From Petunia secreta (lineage: Eukaryota > Streptophyta > Magnoliopsida > Solanales > Solanaceae): DNA of 64,000 bases. Shown here one piece after another: positions 1 through 10,645 of this stretch (its first letter is position 1; every line of letters begins with the position of its first letter). The translations under genes and the position numbers were made by a program. Location of the stretch: positions 4,158,501 through 4,222,500 of the forward strand of contig JARKIP010000065.1 of assembly GCA_029990175.1 (NCBI GenBank), written 5' to 3'. Under the pieces are notes generated by a model. The model did no database searches and was not told the DNA's origin. It saw only the letters and a program-made list of their open reading frames with translations.

Positions 1-1180
1 TGTAACACTTTTGGCTTGAAATCAATTGGGTGAATCCAAGTTGTTCTTCAATCCGTCTTCGATCATTCTATTTGCTCGAGCCTCGTGACTCTTGAGGATA
101 GTTGCATAGTGTTAGGTGATTCTTTCCAATCGTTTGGGGTGTAACGGAACTAGTTCTTCGTTGCTACTCGAACTTTAGTGTAAGTCTCGTCTCGCTTTTA
201 TCTTTTATCGCTTTCGTATTTTCGATTGCATCAGTGCCTAATAGAGTAAAAGACCTAAAGGCTTATATATTGTTCTTGAATGATACGTATTTAATTCCCT
301 AATCATGATATAGATTGACTGGAATTCTTGCTTCTAATGGTAGTGGACAATCTTAAAAATATTGTTGGTAAATTGCCATATTTTTAACTGAAGGAAATAC
401 ATATACAATGACAAAGTGATCTCTATATATCCAAAGTAAATCCTTAACTTCATTAAAGGGATCTAATATGATGTTAAGCCTTCCTCTATTTGGGGAATCT
501 AGTTTAAGTTAAGGAATAGATGGCTACAGGGGGATTAATTAAAATCCACATGATGTCAAAGACAATCTTCAAAATACATTGAAGAGATCAATTAGTGCTT
601 CGGATTTGGAATTGATGTCGTCCAAACGTAGAAAACATTTATTTTGTTCTGGTTTATGCGACCTGTATATTTAACATAACTATAATTTCTTTCACTTTTT
701 TTTTTTTTTTTGGAATTATTATGTATGATTCGTTAATCACCAAAGTGGTCGAATCTTTATAAAAATTAATTCCAAAACTAATGATTAAAATTATATTCAA
801 TTACCCATTAAATTTGATGCTAGTAAATGATATAATACTTTTGGGTAAATTGAACCTCATGGTTATAGGGCATTTATGAATTGCTCAAAGGTTGATTGTT
901 TGTTCTTATAATCGTGAAAAATTAAAAGGATAATTTAGATGTACCATTAGTTTTGTTTATTTATCCAAAGATAGTAAATATTATTAATGGGTACATTAAA
1001 AATTACCAAATTATGTTAAATTATATAAAGCATCATAATGTCTAAAGTTAGTATTTTGGGGTTCTGCCCAAAGGTGAACATCAAGATACACTAAAGTCTT
1101 ATGTAAAAATCATTTCTGAATTTGATAATATGTTTAGTTTATAACTCAAAGCGTTAACGAATGAGCATATTCTATATGCA
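1..1180. other. AT-rich leader before the first copia element's gag
   Basis: I see no open gene here. The tail of the 3' LTR (5900-6007) is not repeated in this stretch, so the 5' LTR is either left of the window or too decayed to see by eye. No clear TGGTATCAGAGC-type primer site is present. A poly-T run lies at about 697-711. The stretch is either the element's untranslated leader with later insertions, or unrelated flank. Confidence 0.4.
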
Positions 1181-1184
1181 GCAC

Positions 1185-2030
1185 TTGCTCTTCATTCGCA
1201 CTCTGCTTCTGTTACGGCTTTTAACGGACTGAACTTCTCAGAGTGGTGCGAATAGATCAAATTCCATCTCGGAGTTTTAGATCTTGATGTTGCACTTTAC
1301 ACTGAGAAGCCAGCAGCTATTACTGCAACTAGCACTGCTGAAGAAAGTCTTATTTTACGCAGTGGGACAGGTCTAACAGATTAAGCCTAATGTTCATGCG
1401 AATGAGTATAGCGGGCAACATTAAGTCTGCTCTTCCCAACACTGAAAGTGCCAAAGAGCTTCTAAGACTTGTAGAAGAACGCTCTCAAACTGCTGACAAG
1501 TCTCTTGCTGGGACATTAATGGGTACTTTGACAACCATAAAGTTTGATGGTTCACGTACCATGCATGAGCATGTCATAGAAATGACAAACATAACAGTAA
1601 GACTTAAGACTCTGGGAATGGAAGTGGATGAAAATTTCCTTGTGCAGTTCATCATCAACTCATTACTGTCTGAGTATGGTCCTTTCCAAATGAACTATAA
1701 TACCATGAAAGAAAAATGGAATGTGCATGAATTGCATGGACTGTTGGTTCAGGAGGAAACAAGACTAAAGAATCAAGAAACTCACTCCATTAACTATGTA
1801 AGCCATCAAGGAGCTGGAAAGAAAGAAAAGAAGCATGTTAAGGGCAAATAGAGGAACCATAATGTTAGTGAGTCCTCTCATCAAGTACATAAGAAGAAAC
1901 ACAAGAATGACAAGTGTCGTTTCTGTGAAAAACCTCGACATTTTCAGAAAGACTGCCTGAAACGTAAGGCATGGTTCGAGAAGAAAAATGAGCCTTGTGC
2001 TTTTACGTGTCTCGAATCAAAATTTAACTG
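1185..2030 (+). pseudogene. Ty1/copia gag (capsid/nucleocapsid), broken
   Basis: This is the retrotransposon gag region, whose product would form the virus-like particle that packages element RNA in the cytoplasm. The longest open piece is 1390-1851 (153 codons) and matches the UBN2-type copia gag pattern. Conserved gag text (FNGLNFSEWCE, HLGVLDLDVALY) can be read upstream from about 1210 with a stop inside it, and the reading frame changes near 1340. A TAG at 1849 is followed in the same frame by a zinc knuckle, CRFCEKPRHFQKDC (C-x2-C-x4-H-x4-C) at about 1916-1957, in which the usual Gly before His is Arg. At least two stops and one frameshift make it non-functional as written. Confidence 0.8.
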
Positions 2031-2039
2031 AAGTTCCTT

Positions 2040-2501
2040 ATAATACTTGGTGGATTGATTCTGGTTGTACTGTTCATGTTTCTAACACGATGCAGGACTT
2101 TCTTACAACCCAAACCATAAATAAAAAATGAAAGATTTGTGTACATAAGGAATAGAGTGAAGGCTCCAGTTCTAGCTATCGGGACGTATCATTTAATCCT
2201 AGATACTGGGCGTCACTTAGACTTATTTGAAACTTATTACGTACCTTCTATTTCCAGAAATTTAGTTTCTTTATCTAAGTTAGACAAGACTGGATATTCT
2301 TTTAATTTCGGCAACGAATGTTTTAGTTTGTTTAAGTATAATCATCTCATTGGTTCTGGTATTCTTTGTGATGGTTTATACAAACTGAATCTTGATAACC
2401 TGTTTGTTGAAACTCTTTTAACTCTGCATCATAATGTTGGAACCAAATGTAGTTTGGTGAATGAACACTCTGCTTACTTGTGGCATAGACATTTAGGTTG
2501 A
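2040..2501 (+). pseudogene. copia protease and gag-pre-integrase segment, broken
   Basis: The aspartic protease active-site region reads WWIDSGCTVHVSNT at about 2048-2089, the usual copia DSG motif. The frame then shifts near 2130. The piece at 2139-2501 continues with the rest of the protease and the pre-integrase domain, ending LWHRHLG. A TGA at 2499 interrupts it; the pol ORF at 2580 is in the same frame, so this one stop separates the two. A single-base change from a Trp codon would explain it, which is inference. Confidence 0.75.
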
Positions 2502-2579
2502 ATATCTAATGAAAGACGGGAAAGATTAGTTAAGAATGAAATCCTTCCAGATTTAGATTTTACAGACCTAAATATTTGT

Positions 2580-5249
2580 GTGGATTGTATTAAAGAAAAA
2601 CAAACAAAACACACAAAGAAAGGAGCTACAAGAAGCACACAGCTTCTTGAAATTATACACACTGATATCTGTGGTCCTTTTGATATTCCATCTTTCAGTA
2701 AAGAAAAGTACTTTATCACCTTTATTGACGACTTTTCACGTTATGGTTATGTCTATTTGTTGCATGAAAAATCTCAAGCAGTAAATACCTTAGAGATATT
2801 TATTAATGAGGTTGAAAGGAAATTAGACAGAAAGGTGAAAATAATTAGGTCAGATAGAGGTGGTGAGTATTATGGAAGATATGATGAAATTGGACAACAC
2901 CCTGGTCCATTTGCTAAATTCCTCGAAAAGCGTAGCTTATGTGCTCAATACACAATGCCTGGCACACCACAACAAAATGGTGTGGCAGAAAGGCGTAATC
3001 GTACATTAATTGAAATGGTTAGGAGTATGTTAAGTAATTCATCTTTACCCGCTTTATTGTGGATGTATGCTTTAAAAACTGCCGTGTACTTACTAAATAG
3101 GGTTCCTAGTAAGGCAGTTCCAAAGACACCTTTTGAACTTTGGACTGGTAGGAAACCTAGTTTAAGGCACCTGCATGTTTGGGGCTGCCCGGCAGAAGTA
3201 AGAATTTATAATCCACAAGAAAAGAAACTGGATCCACGAACAATCAGTGGTTTCTTTATTGGTTATCCAGAAAAATCAAAGGGGTATAGATTTTATTGTC
3301 CTAACCATAGTACGAGAATTGTTGAAACTGGAAATGCTAGGTTCATTGAGAATGGTGAAGTTAGTGGGAGTGAAGAACCGCGTAATTTGGAAATTAGGGA
3401 AGTTGTGCAAATTCCTTTACCATGTACTTCTCCTAAATTTGTTGTTCCCGAAGTTTTTGTACCGCCTAACAACCAACAAGAACAACAAAATAATGATCCT
3501 GCTATTCATAATGAAAACATAATCAATGAACCTACAGTAGACGTACCGCAAGAAGTAGCATTAAGAAAATCTCAAAGACAAAGGAGAAATGCTATTTCTG
3601 ATGATTTTTTGGTATATCTACATGAGTCAGAAATTGATCCGGAAATTGATTTGGATGATTTGGAAATCAATAATGATCCAGTTTCATTTTCACAGGCCAT
3701 TGAAAGTAATAATTCTGATAAGTGGTTAGATGCTATGAAAGATGAGTTGAAATCCATGCAACATAATGAAGTTTGGGACCTTGTTGAATTACCAGAAGGT
3801 TGCAAAAGAGTCGGGTGTAAATGGGTCTTTAAGACCAAACGTGACTCAAATGGTAATATTGAACGTCACAAGGCCAGACTTGTTGCCAAAGGTTTCACTC
3901 AGAAACATGGTGTTGACTATACAGAGACATTTTCACCTGTCTCTAAAAAGGATTCACTTAGAATTATAATGGCTTTAGTGGCTCATTATGACTTAGAGCT
4001 ACATCAAATGGATGTGAAAACTGCTTTTCTGAATGGAAATTTAGAGGAAGAAGTTTACATGAATCAACCAGAGGGTTTTGAAATGAAAGGAAATGAACAC
4101 ATGGTGTGTAAACTGAAGAAGTCAATATACGGGCTTAAACAAGCTTCCCGACAATGGTATCTTAAGTTTCATGAAACTGTTGTCACCTTTGGATTTAAGG
4201 AAAACATTGTTGACCGGTGTATATATCTGAAGGTCAGTGGGAGTAAGTTTATAATATTAGTCCTGTATGTTGATGACATATTGCTTGCTACTAATGATCT
4301 TGGTATGATGCATGACACCAAGAAATTTCTCTCTAAGAACTTTGAAATGAAAGATATGGGAGAGGCAACCTATGTGATCGGGATAGAAATATTCCGGGAT
4401 AGATCACAAGGTTTGTTGAGGTTGTCTCAAAAGGCCTATATTAATAAAGTTCTAGAGAGATTCAGAATGGAAAATTGCTCATCAAGTCCCATTCCAATTC
4501 AGAAAGGAGATAAATTCAGTCTCAATCAATGTCCAAAGAATGAATTGGAACGTAAGCGAATGAAAGATATTCCTTATGCATCCGTAGTTGGGAGCTTAAT
4601 GTATGCCCAGACATGTACCAGACCAGACATCAGTTTTGCTGTTGGAATGCTGGGCAGATATCAAAGCAATCCAGGAATGGATCATTGGAGGGCTGCAAAG
4701 AATGTGTTGAGATACTTGCAAGGAACAAAAGATTATATGCTCACTTATAGAAAATCTAACCATCTTGATGTGGTTGGATATTCAGATTCAGATTATGGTG
4801 GTTGTGAGGATACAAGAAAATACACATTTGGTTATTTGTTCCTGTTAGCTAGAGGAGCAATATCATGGAAGAGTGCAAAGCAATCTATCACAGCTAGATC
4901 TACCATGGAAGCTGAGTTTGTGGCATGCTTTGAGGCCGCAGTTCAAGCTAAGTGGCTGAGGAACTTTGTTTCAGGACTTGGACTAGTCGACAGTATCGCC
5001 AAGCCGCTAAAAATTTATTGTGATAATTCCTCAGCAGTCTTCTTCTCTAAGAATGATAGGTATACAAAGGGTGCTAAGCCTATAGACTTGAAGTACCTTA
5101 AACTTAAGGAAGAAGTTCAGGAACATAGAGTGTCAATTGAAGATATTAGCACCAAAATTATGATTGCTGATCCTTTGACGAAAGGATTACCGCCTAAAGC
5201 ATTTATAGAACATGTTGAAAGAATGGGCATTATTGATAGCAATGTATGA
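2580..5249 (+). CDS. Ty1/copia pol: integrase, reverse transcriptase, RNase H
   Basis: This is an 889-codon open frame from a copia element, covering integrase, reverse transcriptase (RT) and RNase H. These enzymes copy element RNA into DNA and insert it. The integrase catalytic residues are visible as D29 (HTDICGPF), D92 (RSDRGGEY) and E137 (NGVAERRN). The RT catalytic motif YVDDILLAT has Y at residue 563. RNase H signatures include YSDSDYGG and, near the C-terminus, ADPLTKGLP. No stop interrupts these 2.67 kb, but the ATG used here is internal to a polyprotein whose gag and protease portions are broken, so it is a remnant of a longer frame, not a stand-alone gene. The polypurine tract and 3' LTR follow downstream. 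Confidence 0.9.
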   Translation: MDCIKEKQTKHTKKGATRSTQLLEIIHTDICGPFDIPSFSKEKYFITFIDDFSRYGYVYLLHEKSQAVNTLEIFINEVERKLDRKVKIIRSDRGGEYYGRYDEIGQHPGPFAKFLEKRSLCAQYTMPGTPQQNGVAERRNRTLIEMVRSMLSNSSLPALLWMYALKTAVYLLNRVPSKAVPKTPFELWTGRKPSLRHLHVWGCPAEVRIYNPQEKKLDPRTISGFFIGYPEKSKGYRFYCPNHSTRIVETGNARFIENGEVSGSEEPRNLEIREVVQIPLPCTSPKFVVPEVFVPPNNQQEQQNNDPAIHNENIINEPTVDVPQEVALRKSQRQRRNAISDDFLVYLHESEIDPEIDLDDLEINNDPVSFSQAIESNNSDKWLDAMKDELKSMQHNEVWDLVELPEGCKRVGCKWVFKTKRDSNGNIERHKARLVAKGFTQKHGVDYTETFSPVSKKDSLRIIMALVAHYDLELHQMDVKTAFLNGNLEEEVYMNQPEGFEMKGNEHMVCKLKKSIYGLKQASRQWYLKFHETVVTFGFKENIVDRCIYLKVSGSKFIILVLYVDDILLATNDLGMMHDTKKFLSKNFEMKDMGEATYVIGIEIFRDRSQGLLRLSQKAYINKVLERFRMENCSSSPIPIQKGDKFSLNQCPKNELERKRMKDIPYASVVGSLMYAQTCTRPDISFAVGMLGRYQSNPGMDHWRAAKNVLRYLQGTKDYMLTYRKSNHLDVVGYSDSDYGGCEDTRKYTFGYLFLLARGAISWKSAKQSITARSTMEAEFVACFEAAVQAKWLRNFVSGLGLVDSIAKPLKIYCDNSSAVFFSKNDRYTKGAKPIDLKYLKLKEEVQEHRVSIEDISTKIMIADPLTKGLPPKAFIEHVERMGIIDSNV

Positions 5250-5606
5250 CTTTATGTAATGACTTTATGATGTTTATTGTATTGACACTTTGAGCTCATT
5301 AATGTAAATGTTTCTATTTTTACCTGTTTCTCTGGTATGCATAATGTGAGAATGATGATGACAGGTTTTGACTTAGATAAAGATATTCTAAGCATTATGT
5401 TGGACCCATTATGTATAAACGGTTGTGTTGGGTAATAGACTAGTAATGTGGTACATGGAAGGGACTATGTCGAAATTGATATATGACAGCCATGACTCGT
5501 ATTAGTTGATTTGCTTAATAACAACAAATAATATTGGATTTAGTATTAATTGTGCACATGATAATTGAATTATTTATTAAACCATTAAGTGAATGACACG
5601 TGCGCC

Positions 5607-5617
5607 AAGTGGGAGAA
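5607..5617 (+). other. polypurine tract of the copia element
   Basis: The purine-rich string AAGTGGGAGAA sits directly before the TGTTGG start of the 3' LTR. In LTR elements this is the plus-strand DNA primer. Confidence 0.7.
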
Positions 5618-6007
5618 TGTTGGTTTTGGCCCACGTGGCTTTCTGTTTTTTATTGGTTTAATAAAATAAGTATTACTAAATTCCTATTGGTTGAATAGAG
5701 AAGTTATTCTAATGTAACTTCCAATAACCCACGTTGATGGAGAGTGGGTTTTAACTGGTGGTCCCTCTCTCTTGCCTATAAAAACTAAAAGAATAACCTA
5801 CTCCATCTATGGTATTCTGAAAAAGAACAGTAAGGAAAAGAGAGAGAAAATAACTATTTTCAAGAAGAATATCAATTGCTTCCGCTCAAGATTCATCAAG
5901 AAGACGTCATGGATTCGGGTACGTTTTTTCTTGATTGAATTACTATTAATGTGTTTGAATGTGAAAATCATATAGTTCCACGGTCCTGAAATTATTGAAA
6001 TCTAACA
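5618..6007 (+). repeat. 3' LTR of the copia element
   Basis: This 390-bp LTR begins TGTTGG and ends CTAACA, an imperfect inverted pair. A TATA box (CCTATAAAAA) lies at about 5775-5784. The next five bases, TCAAT, would be one half of the target duplication; its partner should lie left of the window. Confidence 0.65.
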
Positions 6008-6736
6008 TCAATAGCTTAGGTTCAACTCTTAACTTTCTACGTTTTGAGGAAACCTTCTCATGATTATGATCTATTACGATGTTAGATTATCATATAAAGG
6101 GCGTTATTACATCTCAATTCCATAAAATAAAAATACCTCGATATAGCTTTGAGATGAGTTTTCGCCAAGTGCTCCAAAGGACGAAGAATAAGCGTGTTTC
6201 TGTGTGTGTAGAGTCTGCTGCGTTTTTCTTCAACTGGAATGAGTTACTTTTTCTTTGATTTTGTCTGTTGCCCTATTCCTTGACAGAGAATAGGTTTAAT
6301 TTTTTATTTTTCTTTTAATTCCTACTTCTCCAATTCTTATTCTTGTATACCTTTGCCTTGGTCACGTAGTTTTTTCTCATTACTTAACAAAAGTCCTCCT
6401 TTGGCTTTGACTTGGCTGTATATTGTTACTGCCCACTTTTAAAAATTCTCCCCTTTTATAAATTCTCTTTTTATAATTTTTCTCCTTTTACTTTAAACAT
6501 AATTAAATATTTATACTTCACCCATGGTAATACATAACAAACTTTGGACTATACTTCATATGCGGATCTCCCGCACAGTAAACGAGCTTATTTAAATTAC
6601 TTTTTATATCGACAAAGTCCCAAAACTTAAAAGAATTTGACGAACGTTACAGATACAAAAAGTATTTCAGTAAAATCTTATTCAAATAACTTCTCTATGG
6701 AAAATAGTATTAGTTATAAATTTTACCTTAATACAA
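6008..6736. other. intergenic, nothing recognised
   Basis: This is AT-rich sequence downstream of the copia 3' LTR. I see no open frame, splice pattern or repeat structure that I can support. Confidence 0.5.
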
Positions 6737-6739
6737 TAA

Positions 6740-7243
6740 GGGGTCGTTCGGTTGAATATTAGTATTAACTAATATACGCAATAAATTAGGCACTAGCTAT
6801 TATTGTGTTTGGTTGGTTCTTTGGACATGTATAAAAAATAACATTGGTAAAGCAACGTTTGCTTGGTGTTTTGTGATTTCCTCATAAGTAATACCTGCTT
6901 TAATTATGCGGAAATTTATGTATTATTTTATGCGGGATAGATGGTGGAATAATAATGTGGGTGTTAGCAATATATGTATTAAATTCTAAAAAGACAAAAT
7001 TAACCTTCATAGTAGTAGTTTTTCTTTTTTAATTTCTTTGAAGAACAAACAAATATTTTTAATTATAGATTGTATAATAATTTATAATATGTCAATAATC
7101 CAACATGAAATAATCTTTGCAGTAGCATCCCTATATTATTACAGTCACATATAACTTATTAATACGCACATAACTAATATCCACATAGCAAATACTCGCA
7201 TAACTAATACTTGCATACCTTTCTCTTCAAACCAAACAACCCC
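6740..7243. mobile_element. PIF/Harbinger (Tourist-like) MITE
   Basis: The stretch begins GGGGTCGTTCGGTT and ends with the near reverse complement of that (AACCAAACAACCCC), a 14-bp terminal inverted repeat with two mismatches. It is flanked by the 3-bp duplication TAA at 6737-6739 and 7244-7246. TWA duplications with GGG...TGTTTGG termini are typical of non-autonomous PIF/Harbinger elements. At 504 bp without coding capacity it is a MITE. Confidence 0.8.
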
Positions 7244-7529
7244 TAATTATTAGTAATTTGTTAGTGATCAAAAATACTTTATACAAAGATTGGCCAAATA
7301 AAAGCTATTTAAAATTATACATTTCAACTAAATTGGTCAGAAAATTTGTTTCTATTCAGAAATTCATATTTAAACAACTATTTTGAAAAAAAAAAACTAT
7401 TTATTCCATATAAAAGCTTGTCCAAATAGACTCTAAAAAGATGTCAAAATAAACTTATATTAAGAAATGTTATTTTTTTTAAATCAAAAGTACTTTTTGA
7501 AACACGTATTGTAAGAAAGTAGTATTATG

Positions 7530-7613
7530 ACTTTGTGTTTGTTCAAGTTATTTGAAAAATATTCTATTAGCACTTTATGTTTGTCCAAGTTGTTTGAAAA
7601 TTATTCTATTAGC
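7530..7613. repeat. two 42-bp tandem copies
   Basis: Two adjacent copies (7530-7571 and 7572-7613) differ at a few positions, and a third partial copy starts at 7614. Each unit runs from ACTTTRTGTTTG to TATTCTATTAGC. Confidence 0.7.
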
Positions 7614-7703
7614 ACTTTTTGTTTAACCAGTATTTTTTGAAAAATAGTTTTAAGCATCAAATTAGGAAATATATGTGTATAATCGATTATAACAATCTAT
7701 ATC

Positions 7704-7730
7704 ATATATATATATATATATATATATATT
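7704..7730. repeat. (TA)n microsatellite
   Basis: An uninterrupted run of TA dinucleotides lies in AT-rich intergenic DNA. Confidence 0.9.
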
Positions 7731-7791
7731 CTGGTCCATAGCCAAATGATGTGGCATGCTTCTATGGCCACCATTTCATCAAAAAGTGGAG

Positions 7792-8140
7792 AAAATAATA
7801 CTTCTCTATTTTCTCAAGTTTTGGCCTTAATCTCATTTTGTAATTTTTGACTAAAACTAGAATAAATTATATGTTATTATACTTTCCTTTTATTATTCTT
7901 GTTCATAATTCTTCCTCTTTATTACACCCTTTACTACCTAATTTTATGCCAAATACTTATTAGGAAATAATACTTCTCTATTTTTTTTTTTAAGTTTTGG
8001 CCTTAATCTCATTTTTTAATTTTTGACTAGAACTAGAATAAAATATACATTATTATACTTTCCTTTTATTATTTCTGCGCATAATTCTTCCTTTTTATTA
8101 CAGCTTTACTTCCTAATTTTACGCCAAATACTTATTAAGA
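7792..8140. repeat. tandem duplication, unit about 175 bp
   Basis: The first unit (about 7792-7962) and second unit (about 7963-8140) read alike along their whole length, from AAATAATACTTCTCTATTTT to CGCCAAATACTTATTA-like ends. They differ by scattered substitutions and a longer T run in the second. This is a simple local duplication with no coding content. Confidence 0.8.
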
Positions 8141-9278
8141 AAGTTAATTCTCCACAGTTACAAATCATTTAGTATTCTGAGCCCCTACATTGAAGGTTTT
8201 ATATTTTGTTGCCTTGGACTTTTGACTTCTCGTAATTTATGGTCCTACCTCAAAGCACATTTTCTTTTCTTCTTCTATTCTCCATTTAAGTTGTTGCAGG
8301 TTTGCACAAAGTGGTGGTAAAGAACTTTATTGGTAATACTTTTTCTTTGGATGCTACTATCAATAGCTCTTTGTAACACTCCTCTTTTTGATGTTTTTTT
8401 TTTTTTCTCTTTTTATCTTGTCGTTGCTAAATAAAAATTGTACCCTGTCTTACAATTTCGTATGTATAATTCTTGAGAAATTAGAGCATTCAGGTTAATT
8501 AGAGAAATTTGCTTTCATCTCCATGTTGGTATGTTCTTTTTACAATGCTTGCGATTTTTTTAGTAGTTCCTTTTTATTGTTTAGTGTGAAATATTATTTT
8601 GACAATCTTTTTTTGTAGGATCGTAAGAGTTGGATGTGACCATTAGAGAATTTGCTTGAAGATGAGTCCATAAAGCTTGGTCTATCCAATAGTGGTACAG
8701 CATGACAAGTGGTAGTTTCGGACTAATATAGTATATTAGCTGATATCAGTTTTTTACATTTAAATTAAAACATAAATAGTTGAATGTTACCGGTTAGGAA
8801 GAAATTTTGTCATGATATTTTCACTATAGTTCTTTTGGCAAAATAAAAAAAATAACAAAAAGTAAAACGATAGGAGCATTAGTATACAATGATGGTGTAT
8901 AAATAAGGGAAAAAAGTTTACATGAAAGAGGTACACATTTTTGTGCATATATGTGTCTGGTATTACAGTGTAAACAATGATAATTTTCTTTACATTTCTT
9001 TCTCTTTACATTTCTTTCTTAAGTGTTTTAGTTTTTTGTTAGTAAAGGGAAGTATTAAGATGATAATTTTGGAATAGCGGTTGCAGGAATGCTTAAATGA
9101 AGGATGCTTAAATAAAGGAATGATAATTTTGGAACAGCTCTTATTGGTCACATAAGTTTTATTTTTTCCTTTTCATCTGAATCATTTAATTTTGATTTAT
9201 AGGACACAACTATGCAGAAGCTTATGCAGCTAAGGTGGGATGTGCGTGGTGTATCCCAAATGGCCATACAAACTTCAT
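8141..9278. other. intergenic, with weak exon-like remnants
   Basis: No open frame of useful length is present. Short coding-like stretches follow splice-acceptor-like sites: about 8621-8692 (reads PLENLLEDESIKLGLSNSG after a TTTGTAG) and about 9203-9278 (reads GHNYAEAYAAKVGCAWC after TTATAG). The second runs directly into the SIRE-like LTR. They may be pieces of an old host gene interrupted by the element, but I do not recognise the protein. Confidence 0.25.
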
Positions 9279-10166
9279 GTTACACTCTATGCACCTCCTT
9301 AAGACACTAAAAGGGGGTTGAATAGTGTCTATCGATTTTCGTCACGAAAACCTGGTTCTTCTAACGTAGAACCTAGTTCTTAGATTATCTCTTCTACTGC
9401 CTGGAACACTATAACACCACACACAAAAGAACACAAGGATTTTATGTGGAAAACTCCTTGCTCAAGGGAGAAAAACCACGACCCACACTCTGGGATTTTA
9501 GAACTGAATCCACTAACACAAGAGCAACGTTTCTGATTACAAACTCTGTAACCAAGGGGCTACACTCTAGACCCTAATTACTACTCAAAGCTAAACTCTA
9601 GCTTTTCAGTAATTACACAAAAGTTCACCTAATACATATGCTTCTGAAAAAGCCAATAGGTAAAAACTATGAAAGCTTGAATTAAAGACAACTTGCTATT
9701 TGACAAACCTAGATAAAATATCTAGACTCAATGCCCTGCATGCACTCAAGTTGTCTTCTCCAGTTTTCACGTAGAAAGATGCTAGATTGTCTTTTCGTGC
9801 TCTCAACTCTCCGTTTGTGAATAAGTGTCTTTCGGCTGCCTCTACTACTTGAATTTATATGGGTCTTGAAACCCTAGTTGAGTTCTACAAGGAATCCTTT
9901 TAATTATGGCAAGTCAAGATTCCAGGTAACTCTTTTCCTTGTTGAAGTCCAACTCTTTTTCATACTTCGAAGACACAGCCTGGACACAACCTCTTTTAGT
10001 CTGACTAGGATGTATATTCAATCACGCGCCACTACTCCTAGTTCCGCAGGGATTTGCAACCCGTAATCCTTTTCGATCACACGTGCCCTTCATTCCAAGG
10101 ACTAGGTCCTCAGTGGGGACCTCTGAGTCCTTCTCGTTTGTCATACTTCAAAACCAGCTCTCAACA
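9279..10166 (-). repeat. 3' LTR of the SIRE-like copia element
   Basis: On the plus strand this 888-bp block starts TGTTACACTC and ends GCTCTCAACA, giving TGTT...AACA termini. Its element runs on the minus strand, so this is the 3' LTR. The polypurine tract sits directly next to it at about 10168-10180. The ORFs of both strands inside it are chance frames. Confidence 0.8.
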
Positions 10167-10167
10167 A

Positions 10168-10180
10168 ATTCCCCCTTTTT
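10168..10180 (-). other. polypurine tract of the SIRE-like element
   Basis: On the minus strand the string AAAAAGGGGGAAT lies just before the LTR start TTGTTGAGAGC. Confidence 0.7.
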
Positions 10181-10645
10181 GATGATGACAAACAAATGTT
10201 GCCCAAGAACCTGAGTAGACATAAATACCAACAAACAATAAAAGGTAACAAGTTCAAGAAAAAAACGAACAGATGAATTAGGTCACAAACACTCCAACAT
10301 TTCCTTCTTCCCCCTTTTGGCATCATCGAAAAGATTCAAATCCCTGCACGAACTTGTCAATGAAACCCAGTCTAAAGCACAAGGCAACAAGTCACTAATA
10401 AGAGCAAACACAAGCAATAATAAGGGCCCAATCAAGAACCAATTACTGAAGCAGGAAACATTCATAAGCATAAGAAATTTTAAAATCATCATCGAGGTTG
10501 TGATATCAGCACAACCCCAGTATTAAGTACACAACTGAACATAACAAATTGTTTTAAACAACCAACCATATGCAATCAGGAGAGAATAGGAGGGGGTAGA
10601 CAACAAGTAGAAGGAGGAGGATAAGACAGGATAGGATAGGAGGAC

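Larger units (their letters stand above)
1185..6007 (+). mobile_element. Ty1/copia retrotransposon, 5' end not seen
   Basis: The order gag, protease, integrase, RT, RNase H, 3' LTR on the plus strand defines a Ty1/copia element. Lineage is not assigned. Pol is long and open while gag and protease carry stops and frameshifts, so the copy is dead as written. The 5' LTR was not found in the window. Confidence 0.85.
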
